Shown in pieces: positions 8,924 through 17,360 of a stretch of 64,000 nucleotides of DNA. How positions within the stretch are numbered: the first letter of the stretch is position 1; each line of letters starts with the position of its first letter. Both the position numbers and the translations under genes were made by a program. Source of the stretch: Frankia alni ACN14a (GTDB taxonomy: Bacteria > Actinomycetota > Actinomycetes > Frankiales > Frankiaceae). Location: contig NC_008278.1 in NCBI RefSeq assembly GCF_000058485.1, forward strand, positions 924,962-988,961. Reading direction: 5' to 3'. The notes under the pieces are model-generated. The model was not told the DNA's origin and ran no database searches. It saw only the letters and a program-made list of their open reading frames with translations.

Positions 8924-9586
8924 CTACTGCGGATTTTCGCTTTCCTCTGGTGTCTCATCTCGCCGCGTCACGGCGAGACCCAGGCGACGGCGCACCACCC
9001 GGCGACCGAGGTCCAGCACCGAGGGATCGTCGTACATCACGAAGCTCGTGTCGGCCGCCAGGAGCGTGCCGTTGAGCTCCAGGGCGAGCGCTGCCGGATC
9101 CTCGTCGGGCGGCAGTTGTCGGAGTTGGACCGCTGTTCGCACAACGTCGCGGATGAGCTGGACGAAGCCGGAGTGGAACTCGGCGACCTTCTCCTGCACC
9201 GGTCCGCGGTGCGTCCCCATCTCCAGCGCGGCGCCCGCGAAGAAGCACCCGCCGGGGAAGACCCGCCGTTCGAGATGATCGAAGAAGCCGTCGCAGAACG
9301 CGAGGAGCTGTGGCACGCCGGGGTCGGCCGTCAGCGCGGGCTCGATGACCTCCGACCGGAAGATGACGCCAGCCGCCTCGACGGTCGCGAGCTGCAGGTC
9401 CTGCTTGGAGTCGAAGTGGGCGTAGACACCGCCCTTGCTCATGCCCAGGTCCTTCGCGAGGTTGCCGATGCTCAGGCCCTCGAGGCCGTCGACGGTCGAC
9501 AGTCGCACCGCCGCGTCGAGGATCGCGGCGCGGGTGCGATCCCCGTCCGCTCGTCGCTGGCGCGTGCGCGTCGCCCTCTCCGCCAT
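8924..9586 (-). CDS. TetR/AcrR-family transcriptional repressor
   Basis: About 220 residues with an N-terminal helix-turn-helix (RAAILDAAVRLSTVDGLEGL, LAKDLGMSKGGVYAHFDSKQDL), the TetR signature. The C-terminal half is the ligand-binding/dimer domain with FPGGCFFAGAALEMG, as in the TetR_C subfamily that often governs small stress or redox genes. The ATG at 9586 is preferred (AGGA 8 bases upstream); an ATG at 9595 is alternative. It diverges from the DsrE-like gene, with two palindromes between them, so it probably represses itself and that gene. Confidence 0.92.
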   Translation of the reverse strand: MAERATRTRQRRADGDRTRAAILDAAVRLSTVDGLEGLSIGNLAKDLGMSKGGVYAHFDSKQDLQLATVEAAGVIFRSEVIEPALTADPGVPQLLAFCDGFFDHLERRVFPGGCFFAGAALEMGTHRGPVQEKVAEFHSGFVQLIRDVVRTAVQLRQLPPDEDPAALALELNGTLLAADTSFVMYDDPSVLDLGRRVVRRRLGLAVTRRDETPEESENPQ

Positions 9587-9611
9587 GACCCACATCCTAG
9601 TTGACGCGAGA

Positions 9612-9654
9612 AACGATCGTTCGTACTATCGCTCTATAAAAACGAACGTTCGTT
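9612..9654. promoter_or_regulatory. Paired palindromic TetR operators
   Basis: AACGATCGTT (9612-9621) is a perfect 10-bp palindrome and AACGAACGTTCGTT (9641-9654) a perfect 14-bp palindrome. Their centres are 31 bp apart, about three helical turns, in the AT-rich gap between the divergent TetR and DsrE-like genes. Both share the AACG...CGTT core, so one TetR dimer type could bind both. TATAAA between them may be part of a promoter. Confidence 0.8.
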
Positions 9655-9680
9655 CTTATACTGCGGAGGAGGGTTCGCCG

Positions 9681-10046
9681 ATGGCGAGCAAGGCGGTCAT
9701 CAGCCTGACCACGGGTCTCGAGGACCTCGAGAAGGTCACCGTCGCGTTTCTCGTGGCGGTCGGCGCCGCGGAGACCGGCAGGGAGACGCTCATGTTCCTG
9801 ACCCAGGAGGCGGTCCGGCTGGCACTGCCCGGGGAGGCGAAGGGCGAGGGTTGTGCCGGCTGCCCGCCGCTGGAGTCGCTCGTCGAGCGATACAGGATCG
9901 CCGGTGGCCGCTACTTCGTGTGCCCGATCTGCGTCGATGCCCGCAACATCGACGCCAGCCTGCTGATCGAGGGCGCGGAGCTGAACGGCACCGTCCCGAT
10001 GTGGAACTGGATCGGCGACGACGGCGCGACGACCTTCAGCTACTGA
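9681..10046 (+). CDS. DsrE-family small protein, TetR-controlled
   Basis: 121 residues with the DsrE/DsrF/YrkE-like alpha/beta pattern: LTTGLEDLEKVTVAFLVAVGAAETGRETLMFLTQEAVRLALPG. Two Cys pairs, CAGC (mid-protein) and CPIC, could carry sulfur or a redox disulfide; members of this family often act in sulfur relay or thiol chemistry. GGAGGAGGG lies 8 bases before the ATG. Its promoter coincides with the paired palindromes, so induction is expected when the divergent TetR protein releases DNA. Confidence 0.85.
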   Translation: MASKAVISLTTGLEDLEKVTVAFLVAVGAAETGRETLMFLTQEAVRLALPGEAKGEGCAGCPPLESLVERYRIAGGRYFVCPICVDARNIDASLLIEGAELNGTVPMWNWIGDDGATTFSY

Positions 10047-10086
10047 ACCGGCGTTCTCTGCCCGTCGGCATGCGGGCTGGCCCGCG

Positions 10087-10203
10087 TCAGTGCCCGAGGA
10101 CGCGGCGCAGGATCTGGTCGGCGCGTTGCCAGGCGTCCTCGCCCGGCACGACGGGGCAGACCACGACCCGGCCGGTGTTGGCCGTCCTGTCGACCCAGGC
10201 GCG
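10087..10203 (-). pseudogene. C-terminal gene remnant
   Basis: On the minus strand this stretch reads as a plausible protein tail (AWVDRTANTGRVVVCPVVPG, then DAWQRADQILRRVLGH and TGA), with a stop just upstream and no start codon or ribosome site. I take it for the leftover end of a deleted gene. The parent family is not identifiable from 38 residues. Confidence 0.35.
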
Positions 10204-10359
10204 TCAACGGCCGCCGCTACCGCGACGCGGTCGTCCCGATGCACGAGGTCGGGGTGATGCTTGAGTTCCGTGCCTGGTCCGCCCGTCGGACGGCCCGCCC
10301 CGGCCGGAGTGAACGGTGGTCCACGACTTTCGCGATTCTTCCGACTGAAAGGACCCTCG

Positions 10360-10740
10360 GTGGAGATTGTTCGCGCTGCATCGGTGCCGGACCTGGGGCC
10401 GCAGCATCAGGGACTGTCCTCGCTGTGGCTACGCGGTCCGGGGCAGGACGACTCACTCGACGTCGCCATCGTCGGATTCGAGCCGGGATCCGCCACGCCC
10501 CCGCACGTGCACCACGGTGGTCAGACGCTTGTCATCCTCTCGGGCCAGGGCTTCGTGGAGGTCGATGGAGTGCGGACCGAGGTGTCGACCGGGGACATCG
10601 TCGTCAGCCCGCCCGGAGAGTCGCACGTGCACGGCGCAGCGGACGACACTGCCATGGTGCACGTCTCGGTCACGACGGGCCGTAACGAGCTTCTCCGGGG
10701 CCTCGGCCCTGCTGCCGCCGGGGATACGGCAGTCGAGTAA
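10360..10740 (+). CDS. Cupin-domain protein
   Basis: 126 residues forming one cupin barrel. Cupin motif 1 is HVHHGGQTLVILSGQGFVEVDG with the metal-binding His cluster, and motif 2 is GDIVVSPPGESHVHG. Such small cupins bind Mn, Fe or Zn and act as dioxygenases, isomerases or sensors; the reaction is unknown. GTG at 10360 was chosen because GAAAGGA ends 7 bases upstream; the upstream frame-open extension lacks a ribosome site. The gene converges with the phosphotransferase gene. Confidence 0.88.
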   Translation: MEIVRAASVPDLGPQHQGLSSLWLRGPGQDDSLDVAIVGFEPGSATPPHVHHGGQTLVILSGQGFVEVDGVRTEVSTGDIVVSPPGESHVHGAADDTAMVHVSVTTGRNELLRGLGPAAAGDTAVE

Positions 10741-10771
10741 AGCGGCGGGCAGGTCGCCGCGGTGCGCACCC

Positions 10772-12139
10772 TCAGCCCAGCCAGCGTCCGAAGGGCTGCA
10801 TCGTGTGGTGGGCGGCCATGGCGGAGCCGGCGGGGCCCATCAAAGCCTTGTAGCGCTGCCAGCGGCGGTTGAACAGGACGACGAGTTCCGCGTCGTGGCG
10901 ACCCTCGTCGGCGAGGACGAAGTTCTCCAGCGCCGTCTCGCATTCGTCCCAGCTCTTCGGCGCGCGGCCGACGAGCCGGGCGAGGTCCTCCCGATCGGCC
11001 TCGGTGACGGCCGCGCCGATCTGGTCGGCGCGTTCGAGGTGGCGGGCCAGGCGGAAGGCGATGCGGATCTGGTAGGTGACGTACGGGTCCTCGACCGAGA
11101 TCGACCGCAGCGAGCGGGACAGGTGCTGGTGCGGGATGGAGACGGGGGAGGAGACCGGCTCGGGGATCTCCACGGGTTCGAGGTCGATGCCCAGGTACTC
11201 CGCCATGGTCTCGACGGCGTGCAGGTTCGTCTCGCTGACCCACTGGGCGTAGGTCATGTAGTCGGTGTCCAGGGTCGGGCGGGCCAGCGGGCCGTGGAAG
11301 GAGAGCTGGTTGGTGAGGGTGAAGAACAGGTGGTGCCACTGGATGGCGGCGAGGTCGACGGGCCGGCCGGTCAGCTCGGCGTACCGGTCGTACAGCACGG
11401 GGAACTCGCCGTAGGGGATGACGGTGTCGCGCATCCGCCAGGCGGCGAGGTCCATCATCGGGTCGCCGATGTGGCCGATCTCGACGTCGACAAGGGCGAC
11501 GAGGTGGCCGTCGGCGTGGTGGAACTGGCCGGAGTCCCAGACGATGGGCGCCTCGCGGTCGGAGGCGGGCAGCGGGTGGCGGCGCAGCCAGCCGAGGACG
11601 AACTCCATCAGCGGGTCGGGGCGCGTCTTGCTCGATCGGTAGTGCTGCTCGAACCGGCGTACTCCGATCATCGCGGAGTCGCTCGGCGACGTCCCGGAGA
11701 TGACCCCGGCGGCCTTGAACGGCTCGACCGGGAGCTGGTGCATCCTCGCCAGTGCCTGCAGGTACTCGTCGACCACCACGTGGCGTTCGTCGTCGGTGGT
11801 GCCGGCGAAGTCGGGCCGGCCGGGGACGGCGGCCATCGCGTACGCCCTCGGTTCGTCGCACCAGCCGTGCACGCGCGGGACCGGGACACCGTGCTCGTCG
11901 AGCAGCCGCTGGAACAGCATCTCGTGTTCGAGCGGGAAGATCAGGGACGTGTCGGACCGTTCGCCCCGCACGACGACGCGTTCGGTGACGCCGCCGCGGT
12001 CGATGTCGACGAACCACATGGGCCGCCATCTCGGCTGCCGTTCCCACGACACGACCTGGCCGCCGAGCAGGGACTCCAGCCAGGCTATGACGCGACCGTC
12101 GTCCTTTAACTCCGTGTCACGGGCATCCGATGCAGCCAT
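10772..12139 (-). CDS. Phosphotransferase-family (APH/choline kinase fold) protein
   Basis: About 455 residues with the aminoglycoside phosphotransferase-like kinase fold: ERVVVRGERSD and EHEMLFQRLLDEHGVPVPRVHGW in the N-lobe, LARMHQLP in the linker, and VALVDVEIGHIGDPMMDLAAW as the metal-binding segment. The catalytic-loop position, normally HGDxxxxN, reads SGQFHHAD here, so the usual catalytic Asp is Gln. A long C-terminal helical extension follows. The substrate is unknown; relatives act on acyl-CoA-like or small alcohol substrates. ATG at 12139 has GGAGG 6 bases upstream; the ATG two codons earlier is too close to it. Confidence 0.8.
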   Translation of the reverse strand: MAASDARDTELKDDGRVIAWLESLLGGQVVSWERQPRWRPMWFVDIDRGGVTERVVVRGERSDTSLIFPLEHEMLFQRLLDEHGVPVPRVHGWCDEPRAYAMAAVPGRPDFAGTTDDERHVVVDEYLQALARMHQLPVEPFKAAGVISGTSPSDSAMIGVRRFEQHYRSSKTRPDPLMEFVLGWLRRHPLPASDREAPIVWDSGQFHHADGHLVALVDVEIGHIGDPMMDLAAWRMRDTVIPYGEFPVLYDRYAELTGRPVDLAAIQWHHLFFTLTNQLSFHGPLARPTLDTDYMTYAQWVSETNLHAVETMAEYLGIDLEPVEIPEPVSSPVSIPHQHLSRSLRSISVEDPYVTYQIRIAFRLARHLERADQIGAAVTEADREDLARLVGRAPKSWDECETALENFVLADEGRHDAELVVLFNRRWQRYKALMGPAGSAMAAHHTMQPFGRWLG

Positions 12140-12598
12140 GATCATCCTCCGGTGTCCAGCAGTCCTCGGCGCGGCTCCCCTCACCCTCGCACGGACAGTC
12201 GCGCCGGTCTCCTGACATGCGCGGCCGGCACGCGCCGGCGGCTCGTCGACGACAGTAGCCCGCGGGGCCCCGGACGGGCCCTGGGAGCGGACCATCGACG
12301 CGGCCCTTCCCGTCCCGCTCGCATCTCACCTCGGTCCCCGGGAACGGACCGCCGTGGGCCCGCGCGCGAAGGCAGGCAATGTCGCCATGGAACCCCGGAG
12401 CCTGGGACGGTCCAAGCCCGAGGCCCCATGGCTCGGCATCAGGCTCCCCGCGCGGCCGGTGAGGCCATCGCTGACTGACGGTAAACCCGACAGGCCAGAG
12501 ACCGGGACCCGTCACGTCTCCACCCGTCGCCGGAATATCCTACGACTCCCTCCGGGCTCACCGACCCATTACCTGTGCCGGAGGGGCGATCTGCCTAC
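12140..12598. other. 459-base intergenic region
   Basis: This gap separates the divergent phosphotransferase and NTPase genes. I see no supported ORF or RNA gene. GC content falls noticeably near its right end, marking the transition to the lower-GC NTPase gene. Confidence 0.4.
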
Positions 12599-14686
12599 GT
12601 GGCCGACACCGGGGGGTGGGAAGTGGGATCAGGATCGACACGGACCTTCGACGAGTTCTGTGAAAGTTTCGAGATTTCGTCTTTCAGGGGAAACGACACC
12701 GCTGCCTTTGGGATACCAGGTCGAGCCGCAGTGGATTTTTTTGTGCCACCCGTACTGGTGGAGAAGGAGAACGAAGAATACCCGCCGGTGACGCTGGTGT
12801 CCGCCCGAGGAGCGGCGGGTAAGAGTATGGCGGCGGTGGAAATAGCGGCTCGGCTCGATGCCCCGCTTTGGCGTCTGGAACTCGACAAGGCGGTGAGCGC
12901 GACTTCCCTGGAATACGCGCTCGGCCAGTACCTTGGTAGCCACGATGTGAGGAGTCGTCTCGATAAGGACCGGCATCAGTTCATTGTCGTCGACTCCCTG
13001 GATGAGGCGCGTGCTCGGGTTTCGGGTGTGTCCTGGACCGAGTTCATTGAGTCTCTCGGACTACTCGCCGAACACGGTCTTCGATATGTGCTTTTCGGGC
13101 GTGAGCGCACATTAGAGGACGTCTGGGTTGGGCTGTGCGATCTCAATCTCCGGGTGGCCTGGTGGGAGATCTCCCATTTCGCGGCACCTCAGTGTGCCGA
13201 GTACATCGATGGCGTGGTGCAGAAGCGCGATCCGGAAGCGACCTGTTCTTCGTTCGAGTATCGGGCTGCACGTGACGCGCTGGTGGCATCACTGCGGAGC
13301 GCGGCAGAGGGCCCCCACGCCGGGGCATTTGTCGGGTACCCGCCCGTTCTCGACGCGGTTGCAGCCATGCTGATCAAACGTCCAAATCTGTTGAGTATAC
13401 GTCAGCAGTTCGAGCCCGACGGTCTTCCGGCGGAAGGCCGGATCGAGCTGCTGCAGCGCATCCTCGGTGGACTACTGGAAAGAGATCAGACCAAGATCAG
13501 TTCGATGGCCGTGGAAATCGGGGTCGACCCGAAGCTCACCTACCGGCCGCACGAGCAAACCCGCTGGCTCTGTCACTTCTTGGAGGGAGCTGACCCGCCG
13601 GACCTCGCCTACATCGCCAGTGCCACGGCCCGGCAGGATTATGTCAAGCGTATCTCAACGTTCGCCTCTGAGCATCCGTTCCGGACCGAGAACAAATGGG
13701 CAAGCCCGGTATTCGAATCCTATGTGGCATCAGTCGAATTCGATAACTCGGTGTTCTCGCCGGCACGCCTTGTGGAGATCGGTGACACCTCGGGGTTGCT
13801 GCTCGACTTCGTCGGCGGGCAAAGCGATCTGCTGATAACCGAGACTCAGTTTGCGGCGCTACACGCCTCAATCATCGCCTCCGAGTCAATCAGATCGATG
13901 ACGAACACCAGTATCAAGCAGGAGTTGGACGGCACGTTCGATGGAATGTTCGCAATTGATCGGGGTGGTGAACCGGCACGTGTGACCAATTTCAAGCTGA
14001 TACCCGACTCGGCTGATGTCCTGGAGATCCTCGGCCCGCTCGCCGAACTTTCGGTGCGCAGTCAGGGCGCTGTTGTGATCAAAGGGAAGCCTCAGGGAAC
14101 CGTGCTCGGCCCCGACCTGTTCATCCACGCCGGAGCCGTGCGATTCGAGGGGCCTGCGCTGGAATTTGCCCGACGGTCCGAGGTCGACTCGGCTGGTGGG
14201 GAGTCGGAGCCGTCGGTGGTGATCGAGGCGCGCGACTCGCTGCAGCTTCCGCCAAGCTCGACCCAGTTGCCGGCAACCAGCGAACTTGAATTCCGAGTGT
14301 CATCGGAGATGAAGTTGCACTATCCTTGGTTCGAATATCGGGTAGAACTGGTGGACGAAGAGGCTCCCGACAAGAAGGTGGTTCGCTTCCTGAACAAGTT
14401 GATGAACCTCACCCGGGCTCATGGACACTCCGGTGAACGAGGCACCTATATCAAGAAGTTCGAGGGGCGGCAGCCGTTCCCGCCCGCCGAATTCAGCGCA
14501 GCCCTCGCCGCGCTCGTCGCGGCCGACGTCGTGCGGATCGAGGGCGAACTCATCTTTCTCCGGAACGAATGGGAACGATATCGGTACAGCGGCAAGGCGT
14601 TGCAAGGACAACGGCAGTTGTCGGACGTAATCTCCGCCTGGGGGCCAGTGATCTACGCGATCGAGCAGAGTGTCTGGGGGCGGTAG
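12599..14686 (+). CDS. Lower-GC NACHT/STAND-like P-loop NTPase, putative defence gene
   Basis: About 695 residues. Walker A is SARGAAGKS and Walker B is FIVVDSLDEAR, the Asp-x-x-Asp-Glu layout typical of NACHT/STAND switch ATPases. FGRER after a strand may be sensor 1. The centre is mixed helix; residues ~470-560 are strand-rich with glycines (VVIKGKPQGTVLG, LFIHAGAVRFEG), and the last ~90 residues look like a winged helix (FLNKLMNLTRAHG...). No nuclease, TIR or protease effector is recognisable. Base composition is far lower in GC than all neighbours (one line I counted, 13861-13920, is 50%), indicating recent acquisition. The start is uncertain: GTG at 12599 has GGAGG upstream; 12575 and 12623 are alternatives. 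Confidence 0.75.
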   Translation: MADTGGWEVGSGSTRTFDEFCESFEISSFRGNDTAAFGIPGRAAVDFFVPPVLVEKENEEYPPVTLVSARGAAGKSMAAVEIAARLDAPLWRLELDKAVSATSLEYALGQYLGSHDVRSRLDKDRHQFIVVDSLDEARARVSGVSWTEFIESLGLLAEHGLRYVLFGRERTLEDVWVGLCDLNLRVAWWEISHFAAPQCAEYIDGVVQKRDPEATCSSFEYRAARDALVASLRSAAEGPHAGAFVGYPPVLDAVAAMLIKRPNLLSIRQQFEPDGLPAEGRIELLQRILGGLLERDQTKISSMAVEIGVDPKLTYRPHEQTRWLCHFLEGADPPDLAYIASATARQDYVKRISTFASEHPFRTENKWASPVFESYVASVEFDNSVFSPARLVEIGDTSGLLLDFVGGQSDLLITETQFAALHASIIASESIRSMTNTSIKQELDGTFDGMFAIDRGGEPARVTNFKLIPDSADVLEILGPLAELSVRSQGAVVIKGKPQGTVLGPDLFIHAGAVRFEGPALEFARRSEVDSAGGESEPSVVIEARDSLQLPPSSTQLPATSELEFRVSSEMKLHYPWFEYRVELVDEEAPDKKVVRFLNKLMNLTRAHGHSGERGTYIKKFEGRQPFPPAEFSAALAALVAADVVRIEGELIFLRNEWERYRYSGKALQGQRQLSDVISAWGPVIYAIEQSVWGR

Positions 14687-14753
14687 CGAGGCCGCTCCGG
14701 GAGGTGCCGGCAGGCCGCCGGGGCCTCTCCGGCTCGGCGACCTGTCAGATCGG

Positions 14754-14786
14754 GCCCGGCCGACGATGCGGCTGCGGCGGCCGGGC
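14754..14786. terminator. Bidirectional terminator between convergent genes
   Basis: Perfect 9-bp inverted repeat GCCCGGCCG / CGGCCGGGC with a 15-base loop, between the NTPase stop and the end of the luciferase-like gene. Confidence 0.55.
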
Positions 14787-14795
14787 TGTGGGTGG

Positions 14796-15707
14796 TCAGC
14801 CGACGTGGGTGGGCGGTAGGCCGCGGGCGGCCACCTCGGCGCGGACGGCCGGGATGATCTCGCGGGCCACGAGTTCCTGTTGGGCGACGGTCGGGATGGC
14901 CAGCAGCAGCGCGGTGAAGCCGACCGCCAGGATCTCCAGGAGCTGGTCGATCACCTCCTGGACACCGCCGGCCACCGCGCCGGCGCCCGGCTGCGGCGGC
15001 GCCCCGACGCGCACGATCACGTTGCAGGCGCAGGTGATTGCGGCGGGATCGCGGCCCGCGTCACGGGCGGCCGCCAGCACGGACTCGCGCATCCGGCGGG
15101 CGCCCTCGAGGCCGATGCGGCCCACCGACGGCAACCAGCCGTCGGCGAGCTCACCGGTCAGCGCGAGCGCCCGTGGCCCGTACGACCCGAGCCAGATCGG
15201 GATCGGATGGTCGGGGCGAGGCTCGATGCGGGCGCCGTCGACGGAGAACTCGCGGCCGCGCACGGTGGTTGACTCGTTCGACCAGAGCCCGCGGATGATC
15301 GTGATGGCCTCGCGCTGACCGGTGATCTTCTGCCCGGGGGTCCGGTCGGGCAGGCCGAAGGCGCGGAACTCCTCGTCGTATCCGCCCCCGCCCAGGCCGA
15401 GGACGAACCGGCCGCCGGAGACCCGGTCCAGCGTCTCGGCCGTCTTCGCGACCACCGCCGGCGGCCGGTAGGGCAGCGCCAGGACGTTCGTGGCCAGCTC
15501 GATGCGGCGGGTCTGGCCGGCCAGCCAGCTCAGGGCGGACAGCGGCTCGACGGTCCGGCTGTGACCGTGCAGGTGGTCGCTCAGGCTGAAAAGGTCGTAG
15601 CCGAGTTCGTCGGCGCTCTGGGCAAGATCCAGGGTTTGCGACGCGGACAGCCCGCTCACCGCACCGCCGGCGCCGAACACCAGCCGGGACCCGTCCAGGC
15701 GGCTCAC
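14796..15707 (-). CDS. Luciferase-like (LLM), probably F420-dependent, oxidoreductase
   Basis: 303 residues with the bacterial luciferase-like TIM barrel: SADELGYDLFSLSDHLHG, RIELATNVLALPYRPP, VVAKTAETLDRVSGGRFVLGLGGGGY, and PIPIWLGSYGPRALALTGELADGWLPS. In actinobacteria most such proteins use F420H2 rather than FMNH2, but cofactor choice is inference. The substrate is unknown. GTG start at 15707. It diverges from the MarR gene, whose operator-like dyad lies between them, so it is a likely MarR target. Confidence 0.88.
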   Translation of the reverse strand: MSRLDGSRLVFGAGGAVSGLSASQTLDLAQSADELGYDLFSLSDHLHGHSRTVEPLSALSWLAGQTRRIELATNVLALPYRPPAVVAKTAETLDRVSGGRFVLGLGGGGYDEEFRAFGLPDRTPGQKITGQREAITIIRGLWSNESTTVRGREFSVDGARIEPRPDHPIPIWLGSYGPRALALTGELADGWLPSVGRIGLEGARRMRESVLAAARDAGRDPAAITCACNVIVRVGAPPQPGAGAVAGGVQEVIDQLLEILAVGFTALLLAIPTVAQQELVAREIIPAVRAEVAARGLPPTHVG

Positions 15708-15908
15708 CGCGCACCGCCCCCGGCGGGGGTCGGGGTGATCGCTGTGGTTGGTGGGGTCAACGTCAGTCCTTCGACGGATGTGTTCGGCCCGCAGGTGCAG
15801 CAGAGGCGGCGGCGCTCCAGCGGCTCAGCGCGCGGGTGCGCTCGCCGGGCCCGGTGTGGCTGGCAGTGAGGCCGCCTCGGCGGCGTCGGAGACCTCTTAG
15901 TTTGGATC

Positions 15909-15921
15909 ACATATAGTATGT
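15909..15921. promoter_or_regulatory. Operator-like dyad ACATA-N3-TATGT
   Basis: AT-rich inverted repeat with 5-bp arms and a 3-base spacer, flanked by GATCAC and ATCAC, in the gap between the luciferase-like gene and marR. Size and placement fit a MarR dimer site; no other dyad stands out in 15708-15997. Confidence 0.55.
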
Positions 15922-15997
15922 ATCACGAATCAATAAGGTCGGCAATGCCAACTGCCGGCGGTACAGTGTTCGCACGGCGACGCGAGGGAGATCCGCG

Positions 15998-16444
15998 GTG
16001 GGCGCGACGTTCACGACACCGGTGGCCCTGGTGCGGCTGTCCTACCTGGTGAACTCGATCTACGCCGACGTCTGCGCCGGTCACGGCCTGTCCGTGCCGC
16101 AGGCCCAACTGATGTGTGTCCTCAGGGACCAGTCCCGCGGCATGGGTGAGATCAGCGTGATGCTCCGACTGGACAAGTCCAGCGTCACCGGCCTGGTCGA
16201 GCGGGTGGAGCGCCGCGGCTACCTGGGTCGCGCCATGTCGGCGACCGACCGGCGCGCCGTCACCGTCTCCCTCACCCCGGAGGGCAAGCGGCTCACCGAC
16301 GCCTTCTACGACGAGGTCAGCCAGCGGCTGACCGACCTCGTCGCCCACGTCCCGGCCGCCGATCGGGATCATCTGGCCCGCATCGCCACCGAGATCGTTG
16401 TCGACGAGGGCGTTCCCGACGTGTTCGGTGCCCTCGCGTCCTGA
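15998..16444 (+). CDS. MarR-family transcriptional regulator
   Basis: 148 residues. The winged helix is evident: LSVPQAQLMCVLRDQSRGMGEISVMLRLDKSSVTGLVERVERRGYLGRAMSATDRRAVTVSLTPEGKRL, where DRRAVTVSLT is the wing. MarR proteins release DNA on binding small phenolic or oxidative ligands; the ligand here is unknown. GTG start with GGGAG 7 bases upstream. It probably controls itself and the divergent luciferase-like oxidoreductase. Confidence 0.92.
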   Translation: MGATFTTPVALVRLSYLVNSIYADVCAGHGLSVPQAQLMCVLRDQSRGMGEISVMLRLDKSSVTGLVERVERRGYLGRAMSATDRRAVTVSLTPEGKRLTDAFYDEVSQRLTDLVAHVPAADRDHLARIATEIVVDEGVPDVFGALAS

Positions 16445-16518
16445 GCGGAGCAGGTCCGACCCGCGCGGGTCGTCTCCGCGTGCCGTGAGCCTGCCACCGG
16501 CTCGCGGGGCGATGACGA

Positions 16519-17328
16519 TCAGAAGCGGCAGCGCAGAGGGGTGGCGAAGGTCGGGGGCGGGGCGGCGAGGGCGGCGCGGATCGAGCGTTCGAGCACCGAG
16601 TCATCGGCGTCGTCCTCGCGGTCGAGGCGCAGGGGAGCGCGCAGCCCCGCCTCGGTGTTGCTGATGAACCTGGGTGGTCCGGTTCGTTTGAACCCGCGGG
16701 TGTGGAACAGGAAGGGGTGGGCGAGGATCACGTCCCCGGCCGCTCCGGTCAACTCGGTGAAACTACCGATGGGCTCGGCGAGGACGGCCTCGAACAGCTC
16801 CAGGTGGGTCAGGCCGCCGGGATGCTCGGCGAGCACCCGCGCGGTGCGCAGGTGGGAGCCCTCCGCCACCAGCGTCGCGCCGCCGCCCGGCTCGACGTCC
16901 GAGAACAGGCCGATGACCAGCAGACCCTGCCGGGACGCGTCGAGCGTGTGCCGGAACCAGTTGCCGTCGACGTGCCAGCCGGTGGTCGGCACTTCACGCG
17001 GGTCGCCGGCGCCGTGACTGAAGTTCACCGGCCAGAACCCCCAGCCGCGCTCGCCGCGCCACCGGCCGGGTCCGACGAGGTCCGAGATCGCGTGGGCGAG
17101 CGGGTCGGTGAAGCAGGCGAGCACCTCCGGCACCGCCAGCCGCTCCTCGATGTCGTAGCCCGGCGGCCAGGTGCTCGGGTCGTCCTCGCGGATGCCGGCC
17201 TTCTGCGTCATCCGCCGCCAGACCGCCCGACGGGCCGCGGCCGCCTGCGCGGCGGTGAACGCCGCCCGCAGCACGCAGAAGCCGCGTTCGACGAACGCGT
17301 CGCGATCCGCCGCCGTCAGCACCGCCAT
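16519..17328 (-). CDS. Phytanoyl-CoA dioxygenase-type Fe(II)/2-oxoglutarate enzyme
   Basis: 269 residues. The double-stranded beta-helix iron ligands are visible: His119 and Asp121 in GWHVDGNW, and the distal His209 in HPFLFHTRGF with Arg220 (PPRFISN) for 2-oxoglutarate. DVEPGGGATLVAEGSHL is the PhyH hallmark strand. It should hydroxylate an unactivated C-H bond using O2 and 2-oxoglutarate. It is the last gene of the ATP-grasp/Lys-Asp-repeat operon, 32 bases after the previous stop, with GGAGGGGGAG 7 bases before its ATG, so it probably acts on the modified repeat protein or a product of it (inference from context). The upstream in-frame extension lacks support. Confidence 0.85.
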   Translation of the reverse strand: MAVLTAADRDAFVERGFCVLRAAFTAAQAAAARRAVWRRMTQKAGIREDDPSTWPPGYDIEERLAVPEVLACFTDPLAHAISDLVGPGRWRGERGWGFWPVNFSHGAGDPREVPTTGWHVDGNWFRHTLDASRQGLLVIGLFSDVEPGGGATLVAEGSHLRTARVLAEHPGGLTHLELFEAVLAEPIGSFTELTGAAGDVILAHPFLFHTRGFKRTGPPRFISNTEAGLRAPLRLDREDDADDSVLERSIRAALAAPPPTFATPLRCRF

Positions 17329-17360
17329 CCGACTGCTCCCCCTCCCCGGTCCGGGCAGCT

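Noticed and set aside
10465-12109. Plus-strand open frame antisense to the phosphotransferase
   Set aside because: Rich in Val/Gly/Asp/Arg as expected for an antisense GC-rich shadow and no ribosome site or domain.
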